This document shows, in pieces, positions 58,896-64,000 of a stretch of 64,000 nucleotides of DNA. Made by a program: the position numbers and the translations under genes. The notes beneath the pieces were generated by a model, which was not told the origin of the DNA, did not search any database, and saw only the letters and a program-made list of their open reading frames with translations. Each line of letters opens with the position of its first letter. The stretch's first letter is position 1. Source of the DNA: JANYCO01 sp964437245 (GTDB taxonomy: Bacteria > Bacteroidota > Bacteroidia > Cytophagales > Cytophagaceae); the NCBI GenBank assembly GCA_964437245.1, contig CAYTGJ010000007.1, positions 1 through 64,000 of the forward strand, written 5' to 3'.

Positions 58896-59981
58896 TTAGG
58901 GATAGATAATGATGAACAGGTATGCTAATACGTTTACCAAAAGAACAATGCCGTACAACATATTTGTTTTCCCTTTATTCAATGAAAGCATAACGATAAA
59001 GACCGACAGGGCAAGCAGAACCGTTGACTTCATATCCAGTCCCAACACAAGGTCCAGGTCAAACAAGCGGCAAGCAACGACCACACAAGGGATCGTTAGT
59101 CCGATACTTGCCAGGGCGGATCCTAAGGCCAGGTTCAGACTTGTCTGCAACCTGTTTTTGCGTGCAGCTTTGATCGCCGCTATACATTCCGGGAGAAGCA
59201 CGATGGAGGCGATGATCACCCCTACTAACGAATTCGGCAAATGAGCACTGATAATGATACGTTCAATGGTGGGCGACAAAGTTTTTGCCAAAAGCACAAC
59301 AATTCCAAGGCACAAAATCAAAAACACCAGGCTGATCAAGGCTGTCTTCAGAGAAACTTTTTTCGTATGGGAAGAAGGTTCATCATCGGGTTCCTCCAGA
59401 AAATATTCCCGGTGACGCACCGTCTGGGTCAGCAGGAATCCTCCGTATATGACCAGGCAGGCCACCGCCACAAAAAGAAGTTGAGCCTGGGAGTATGAAG
59501 GCCCGTCAATACTCGTAGTATAATTAGGAAGTATAAGGGTGAAAATTATGATCGCCACCAAACTTACCAAAGCAGTATTAGCAGAATCCTGCGAAAAAAC
59601 CTGCTCATGGAATTTCGCGCCTCCCAACATTATACAAGCTCCGATAATCCCGTTAAGGATCAGCATCGTGGCGGCAAAAACGGTATCCCTTGCCAGTGCA
59701 GTGGCTTCCGCTCCTCCTTCCACCATGAGAGAAATGATAATAGCCACTTCTATGACAGTGATGGCTATTGCTAAAATTATTGTTCCGTAAGGTTCTCCTA
59801 CCTTATGCGCTACGATCTCAGAATGATGGACCGCTGCCAGCACACACATCACTAATACAAAGCCTCCGGCAATCTGGAACAAACCACTCCCCTGCATCAG
59901 GGCAGAAAAATAAAGAGCCCACCCAATGATCGGCGAAACAATGGTCCAGCTCAAATTTTTAATTTTTTTAATTTCTTTCAT
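58896..59981 (-). CDS. chaA: ChaA-type cation/proton antiporter
   Basis: A 361-residue protein with about eleven helices and the two CaCA alpha repeats: HKVGEPYGTIILAIAITVIE (about 59-78) and PECIAAIKAARKNRLQTSLN followed by LALGSALASIGLTIP (about 265-300). The Glu residues in each repeat (EPYG, PEC) bind the cation. ChaA exchanges Ca2+, Na+ or K+ for H+ at alkaline pH. A charged cytosolic loop (EEPDDEPSSHTKK) lies between the halves. It is monocistronic. Confidence 0.82.
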   Translation of the reverse strand: MKEIKKIKNLSWTIVSPIIGWALYFSALMQGSGLFQIAGGFVLVMCVLAAVHHSEIVAHKVGEPYGTIILAIAITVIEVAIIISLMVEGGAEATALARDTVFAATMLILNGIIGACIMLGGAKFHEQVFSQDSANTALVSLVAIIIFTLILPNYTTSIDGPSYSQAQLLFVAVACLVIYGGFLLTQTVRHREYFLEEPDDEPSSHTKKVSLKTALISLVFLILCLGIVVLLAKTLSPTIERIIISAHLPNSLVGVIIASIVLLPECIAAIKAARKNRLQTSLNLALGSALASIGLTIPCVVVACRLFDLDLVLGLDMKSTVLLALSVFIVMLSLNKGKTNMLYGIVLLVNVLAYLFIIIYP

Positions 59982-60120
59982 TATTCATGATCGTTTACAT
60001 ACTTCTTCTATTATCTTTCAAGAAGAGCTCCGACGAAGTCTAAGGTCATTCAAATGCATAAAATACAGAAGTTATCGCAGATAGACAAATCATATAAGAG
60101 TACTCTAAGTTTTCTGTTTT

Positions 60121-61014
60121 TTATAATCTCCCCGGAAGCCCCTGCAATCCGCCTGTATGCAAAGCTACAATAGAAGTCCCCGGGAGAAAATAATTTTGCC
60201 CGATCATCTCCATCAGCCCAAACATCATTTTCCCCGTATAAACCTGATCCAGTTGTATGTCATGTAATTCTTTGAACTGATGGATAAAACTCATAAGTTC
60301 TTCATTCCACTTAGCATATCCACCAAAATGATACCCGCATTGCAATCCCCAATTATCACCTACATGGACTCCTGTTTCCCCCAGGAATGTTTGAATCTCT
60401 TTATATAAAAAATCTCCTCCCTTCAATACAGGAAAGCCCATCACTTTTTTCCCTTCCGGTACAGAAGCTATGATCCCCGCCAGCGTCGTACCAGTACCGC
60501 AAGGTGCACACAAGACGTCGTATGGCACTCCGATCTCCGGTGCTATTTCCATACACCCTTTCACTCCTTCTGCATTACTACCTCCTTCGGGGACATGATA
60601 AAAATCACCCACCCGTGTACTGAGCATTCTCAAGAATTCTGGTTCATTTTTTCTCCGGTATTCTTCCCGAGACAGAAAATGCAGCATCATTTCATTTCTT
60701 TCGGCATCTGCCAACGTGGGATTCAGAGGTATAATCTTTTCTCCCCTTATGACCCCTATAGCCCGGAAGCCTTCCTCCCGGGCCGCCAATGCAAACGCAT
60801 GAATGTGATTGGAATATGCTCCGCCAAAACTTAAGATCGTATGATAGCCTTCCTCTTTCGCCCTGGCTAAATTATACTTTAGTTTCCTCCATTTATTTCC
60901 CGAAACAACCGGATGGATCAGATCCTCACGCTTCATAAAAAGTCGTACTCCTCTTTCGGTAAGCAGAGAAGATTTTAGCTCCTGTAAGGGCGATGGGATC
61001 TGAAGGGATAGCAA
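60121..61014 (-). CDS. ACC deaminase/D-cysteine desulfhydrase-family PLP enzyme
   Basis: A 297-residue fold-type II PLP enzyme. KREDLIHPVVSGNKWRKLKY (about 28-47) contains the Schiff-base Lys in SGNKWRKL. SFGGAYSNHIHAFALAA is near 62-78, PEGGSNAEGVKGCMEI near 139-154, and APCGTGTTLAGI near 167-178. The family deaminates 1-aminocyclopropane-1-carboxylate or desulfurates D-cysteine. The residues that would separate the two activities cannot be judged here, so the reaction is unassigned. It is divergent from the RluD-type gene. Confidence 0.85.
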   Translation of the reverse strand: MLSLQIPSPLQELKSSLLTERGVRLFMKREDLIHPVVSGNKWRKLKYNLARAKEEGYHTILSFGGAYSNHIHAFALAAREEGFRAIGVIRGEKIIPLNPTLADAERNEMMLHFLSREEYRRKNEPEFLRMLSTRVGDFYHVPEGGSNAEGVKGCMEIAPEIGVPYDVLCAPCGTGTTLAGIIASVPEGKKVMGFPVLKGGDFLYKEIQTFLGETGVHVGDNWGLQCGYHFGGYAKWNEELMSFIHQFKELHDIQLDQVYTGKMMFGLMEMIGQNYFLPGTSIVALHTGGLQGLPGRL

Positions 61015-61088
61015 AACAGTGATAAGTTTTGGTTAACTTGCGTTCCAAATATCGGAAAAGTTTAGCAAAACAAACTATACAAAACCCC

Positions 61089-62135
61089 ATGAAGGAAGAA
61101 AACGATCCGGAAGAATTATCAGAAGATGCGGAATTATACGAACACTACCGTATTGTTGTAGACAACGGCCAGTCCACCGTACGCATTGACAAATTTCTGA
61201 TGGACCGTCTCCCGAATGCCAGCCGCAATAAGATCCAGAATGGGATAGAGATCGAAGCGATACTGGTCAACGAAAAAGCTACCAAATCAAGCTATAAGAT
61301 AAAACCGGGAGATCTCATAACAGTATCTCTTCCCGAGCCTCCCCGGACCGATGTAGTGATCCCCGAAGACATTCCGCTCAACATTGTATATGAAGACGAA
61401 GAATTGCTGGTGGTCAACAAACCTGCCGGTATGGTCGTACATCCCGCCTACAACAATTGGACAGGGACGCTCGTCAATGCCCTGGCCTTCCATTTCCAGG
61501 GACTTCCTACACACCGGAACGGAGAGATTCGTCCCGGCCTTGTACACCGCATTGACAAAGACACTTCCGGCCTGTTGGTAATCGCAAAAACAGAATACGC
61601 CATGACCCATCTGGCCAAACAATTTTTCGACCATAGCATCGAGCGTACCTATTATGCGTTAGTGTGGGGAGAACCTAATCCTGCCGAGGGAACCATTCAC
61701 GAATTCATCGGGCGCAGTATCAAAGATCGAAAAATAATGGCTGTCCACCCTCCTGAAAATGAAACCGGCAAAGAAGCCATCACTCATTACAAAACGCTGG
61801 AACCTCTTCGCTATGTTTCGCTTGTACAATGTAACCTGGAAACAGGGCGTACGCATCAGATAAGAGTACATATGAAACATAAAGGGCATCCGCTTTTCAA
61901 CGATGCAACCTACGGTGGAGACAAGATCATCAAAGGGACCACCTTCAGTAAATATAAACAGTTTGTAGACAACTGTTTTAAAATAATCCCCCGCCAGGCA
62001 TTACATGCCAAGTCTCTTGGATTTATACATCCACGTACAAAGAAATTTCTACAGTTTGATTCCGAACTACCGGAGGATATGCTCAAAGCACTTGAGAAAT
62101 GGCGCAAATATGTCGACTCAGATTTTTCTGAATAA
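61089..62135 (+). CDS. rluD: RluA/RluD-family 23S rRNA pseudouridine synthase
   Basis: The ATG at 61089 (MKEENDPEELSED) was preferred over a TTG at 61029. The 348-residue protein has an S4 RNA-binding domain (about 25-85, VRIDKFLMDRLPNASRNKIQ), then the synthase domain with VVNKPAGMVVHP and RPGLVHRIDKDTSGLLVIAK, whose Asp is catalytic, and QCNLETGRTHQIRVHMK. RluD makes pseudouridines in helix 69 of 23S rRNA; RluC-like specificity cannot be excluded. A bidirectional terminator follows. Confidence 0.87.
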   Translation: MKEENDPEELSEDAELYEHYRIVVDNGQSTVRIDKFLMDRLPNASRNKIQNGIEIEAILVNEKATKSSYKIKPGDLITVSLPEPPRTDVVIPEDIPLNIVYEDEELLVVNKPAGMVVHPAYNNWTGTLVNALAFHFQGLPTHRNGEIRPGLVHRIDKDTSGLLVIAKTEYAMTHLAKQFFDHSIERTYYALVWGEPNPAEGTIHEFIGRSIKDRKIMAVHPPENETGKEAITHYKTLEPLRYVSLVQCNLETGRTHQIRVHMKHKGHPLFNDATYGGDKIIKGTTFSKYKQFVDNCFKIIPRQALHAKSLGFIHPRTKKFLQFDSELPEDMLKALEKWRKYVDSDFSE

Positions 62136-62152
62136 ACTAAACTCCCTTCAAT

Positions 62153-62181
62153 AAAAAAGGCACTTCTTAAAGTGCCTTTTT
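62153..62181 (+). terminator. Bidirectional terminator between the RluD-type and DUF3078 genes
   Basis: AAAAAAGGCACTT pairs with AAGTGCCTTTTT around a CTTA loop, with a T-run on each strand. It serves both convergent genes. Confidence 0.85.
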
Positions 62182-62215
62182 AGTTTCTTATCCCGAAACA
62201 GGTAATCGCTCCGGT

Positions 62216-63262
62216 TTAGTTAGCATACCTGGATTTGAATGTAGCCTGTAATCCCAGGCCTAACACCTGTTTAAACTGAATGGCAGGACCAAACGCTTTA
62301 GGGTTGGTTTGATCGTTGGCATACTTCGTTCTCAAAACATGAATATCATCATCATAAATAAGAGAAGTCGTCACACTGGCCGTGATGTATTTTGTCACCT
62401 TCATGACCGCTGAGAAGTCCCAGAGCACATCGACATTTTTGTAAAAGACATACGTATCATCCTGAAGAATACCACTTCCGTCAATATCATAGTTCTTTCT
62501 GAAATAAGCCCAGAATAAAGAAACTTTCGTCTGAAGGGCTACATTTTTGACAATCTCTTTTTTATAAGTAATGTCAAGCAAGGCTCCGGGTTCAAATAAG
62601 GTATTCTTACCTGCTACTCTTTCAAGCGAGTTCTTGTCTATATATTCAGGTCTTACTCCAAATGCTCCGGCATTCGCAAAAGGCTGATATCCTACAAAAG
62701 TAGATTTCATCGTAAGCGGAGAGAAGAAAATAAACAACCCTTCCACAGGTGTATACTCCGCACCGAGTGCAAATGTACTATACCCTCTTGACATAAACCT
62801 TGACACCAGCACTGCCGAATCCTGCGATGGATCTGAAATAGACGATACATAATTAAATCCGTCGGCAAACTGAGTAAGGAAATCAAGGTATATAGTATAC
62901 CTCAGTTTGTCTGTTTTTTTATAGGAGAGTTTGCTTATATAATACAAACGGTCATCTGTTTTTCTCCAGCCTTTATCGGCAAGATTGGCCTGTCCGAAAG
63001 ACATGGTCAGCGCATTGCTATATACCAACCTCCCTTTTTCATAATTAATAAAGGAATTGGAAAGGGCATTATAGGCGATGGAATTCTGTCCCCCTGCATT
63101 CCAGTTGGTAAGACTAGTCTGCGCCAGGTTGATCGACAAGGTGGTTCCTTTATGCCAATAAGAAGTATCTTTGATCGCTTCGGCTACGCCGGTAGTGTCT
63201 TGGGCATAGCTATTAGAAAAGAACAGTACGAGCAATACCATTCCCAGTAAACTTTTTTTCAT
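62216..63262 (-). CDS. DUF3078 outer-membrane barrel protein
   Basis: A 348-residue protein with a signal peptide (MKKSLLGMVLLVLFFSNSYAQ) and the DUF3078 signature WHKGTTLSINLAQTSLTNW near 36-54, then GGQNSIAY, GWRKTDDRLYYISKLSYKK and LRYTIYLDFLTQFADGFNY. Strands continue to an aromatic C-terminus. The family is Bacteroidota-specific and of unknown function. It is 28 bp from mscL, which is upstream on the same strand. Confidence 0.85.
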   Translation of the reverse strand: MKKSLLGMVLLVLFFSNSYAQDTTGVAEAIKDTSYWHKGTTLSINLAQTSLTNWNAGGQNSIAYNALSNSFINYEKGRLVYSNALTMSFGQANLADKGWRKTDDRLYYISKLSYKKTDKLRYTIYLDFLTQFADGFNYVSSISDPSQDSAVLVSRFMSRGYSTFALGAEYTPVEGLFIFFSPLTMKSTFVGYQPFANAGAFGVRPEYIDKNSLERVAGKNTLFEPGALLDITYKKEIVKNVALQTKVSLFWAYFRKNYDIDGSGILQDDTYVFYKNVDVLWDFSAVMKVTKYITASVTTSLIYDDDIHVLRTKYANDQTNPKAFGPAIQFKQVLGLGLQATFKSRYAN

Positions 63263-63290
63263 ATATTCGAGGTTAAAATTGGATCCAAAA

Positions 63291-63713
63291 TTATTTTTTC
63301 AGCGCATCTCTGATTTCCATCAAAAGTTTTTCGCTTACCGTTGGTTCCGGCGCAGGAGCAGGAGCAGCGGCTTCTTCCTTCTTCTTTAAAGTGTTGATCC
63401 CTTTGATCATTAAAAATATAATAAAGGCAAGGATGGTAAAATCGATAACTGTTTGTATGAAACTGCCGTAAGCAAAGATCGGAGCACCTGCAGTTCTGGC
63501 ACTGGCAAGACTTTCATACGTTTTCCCATCAAGAGCATAATACAAGTCTGTAAATCCTTTATCTCCCAGTACAAGGCTTATCGGAGGCATGATGATATCA
63601 TTTACCATAGATGAAACGATCTTGCCAAAGGCACCACCGATGATCACACCGACTGCAAGATCTACTACATTGCCTTTCATGGCAAACTCTTTGAATTCTT
63701 TAATAAATCCCAT
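63291..63713 (-). CDS. mscL: Large-conductance mechanosensitive channel MscL
   Basis: A 140-residue protein with the MscL N-terminal helix and pore lining MGFIKEFKEFAMKGNVVDLA then VGVIIGGAFGKIVSSMVNDI, the periplasmic loop (about 50-80), the second helix FIQTVIDFTILAFIIFLMIK, and a cytosolic helix rich in Ala/Pro/Glu. It forms a pentamer that releases solutes on hypo-osmotic shock. It lies upstream of the DUF3078 gene by 28 bp and may share its transcript. Confidence 0.95.
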   Translation of the reverse strand: MGFIKEFKEFAMKGNVVDLAVGVIIGGAFGKIVSSMVNDIIMPPISLVLGDKGFTDLYYALDGKTYESLASARTAGAPIFAYGSFIQTVIDFTILAFIIFLMIKGINTLKKKEEAAAPAPAPEPTVSEKLLMEIRDALKK

Positions 63714-63775
63714 ATGATATATTATTTAAACTAAGTTGGACAAAAATTAAAACATTATTTATTCGTAAAAACAGG

Positions 63776-64000
63776 TTACTTCATATTATGATAAACTGCT
63801 TGAATATCATCGTCTTCTTCAAATTTTTCGACTAATTCCAGAATTTCATCTTCCTGTTCAGGAGTTACCTCGGCAAAAGAATTGGGAATCCGTTGCAGTT
63901 CTGCACTGATCACATTGATTTTCCTGTCCTCCAGGGCTTTCTGCATAGTGCCAAAGTCCTGAAACGAAGTATAAATGTAAACTTCTCCTTCCTCGGAAAT
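63776..64000 (-). CDS. YebC/PmpR-family transcriptional/translation regulator (5' end off the window)
   Basis: The last 74 codons of a minus-strand gene, entering from the right edge and ending TAA at 63776. It reads SEEGEVYIYTSFQDFGTM, then ALEDRKINVISAELQRIPNS, VTPEQEDEILELVEKFEEDD and DIQAVYHNM, the conserved C-terminal domain of YebC. YebC proteins act as transcriptional regulators or, in newer work, as translation factors easing ribosome stalling at proline stretches. The N-terminal two-thirds is outside the window. Confidence 0.9.
   Translation of the reverse strand: MSEEGEVYIYTSFQDFGTMQKALEDRKINVISAELQRIPNSFAEVTPEQEDEILELVEKFEEDDDIQAVYHNMK

Noticed and set aside
1..64000. CRISPR arrays, insertion sequences, prophage genes or integrase/att sites
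   Set aside because: No regularly spaced repeats, transposase or phage gene was recognised; only short interspersed repeats were found.

Overview
The window is a chromosomal segment of a Bacteroidota bacterium, most plausibly a Cytophagales-type or related free-living lineage. The reasons are two type IX secretion (T9SS) lipoproteins (a PorW/SprE homologue and a PorE-like TPR/beta-propeller/OmpA protein), a secreted protein ending in a type A T9SS sorting domain, several PorT-like, FadL-like and DUF3078 outer-membrane barrels, a fused aspartokinase-homoserine dehydrogenase, a long His-rich AtpB, an extended S16, a TPR/coiled-coil/SpoIIE phosphatase, and promoters of the Bacteroidota form TTG-N19/20-TAnnTTTG. 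Almost everything is core or lineage-conserved. No insertion sequence, prophage, CRISPR array or defence island was seen. Five 10-N scaffold gaps interrupt genes; two of them are false gaps with duplicated flanks.

Layout. 1-7.3 kb: PhzF (cut by the left edge) and DUF1802, an FAD oxidoreductase, methylglyoxal synthase, a TPR-SpoIIE phosphatase broken by two gaps, and small membrane, Dabb, PorT-like and zinc-ribbon proteins. 7.4-14 kb: a complete minus-strand phosphate module (porin, pstS, pstC, pstA, pstB, phoU) trailed by a SprT-like protease, with PhoB-type direct repeats upstream of pstS and of the porin. 14.3-16 kb: a coiled-coil membrane protein and a YbjN-like protein. 16.2-24.6 kb: thrA, then five glycosyltransferase or GT-C genes in a mirror-like arrangement, then tRNA-Phe(GAA). 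24.8-27.5 kb: a membrane Fe-S protein, a CCG-domain Fe-S protein and a conserved unknown. 27.7-33.6 kb: the PorE-like protein, purM, a HAD phosphatase, a MEKHLA protein and proS. 33.9-39.9 kb: a Tyr/Gly/Asn-rich lipoprotein, a FadL-like porin, an ECF sigma factor with a TTG-started putative anti-sigma protein and an outer-membrane barrel, and a PorT-like barrel. 39.9-47.9 kb: a UbiA-like protein, then the ATP synthase operon (atpB-E-F-H-A-G) preceded by bactofilin and AtpI-like genes and a catalytically dead LytM/M23-like protein. 47.9-52.9 kb: porW/sprE, a radical SAM protein, udk and rdgB. 53.2-55.6 kb: rpsP-rimM-trmD-rplS. 55.7-64 kb: a Gly-rich T9SS cargo, a membrane/SRPBCC protein, a ChaA-type antiporter, an ACC-deaminase-like enzyme, an RluD-type synthase, a DUF3078 protein, mscL and the 3' end of a YebC-family gene.

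How parts may fit together. The porin-pst-phoU block is a self-contained phosphate uptake and signalling unit. PorW, the PorE-like protein and the CTD-bearing cargo point to T9SS and perhaps gliding; PorW is divergent from a dead LytM protein that is followed by bactofilin and the ATP synthase genes. The two GT2 genes and three GT-C genes look like a polyprenyl-phosphate-sugar glycosylation set. No single obviously new system stands out. The best leads are the PorW/radical SAM and dead-LytM/bactofilin neighbourhood, the mirror-image GT cluster, perfect hairpins between atp genes, the PhoB-type repeats, and a dispersed intergenic repeat present at three loci.
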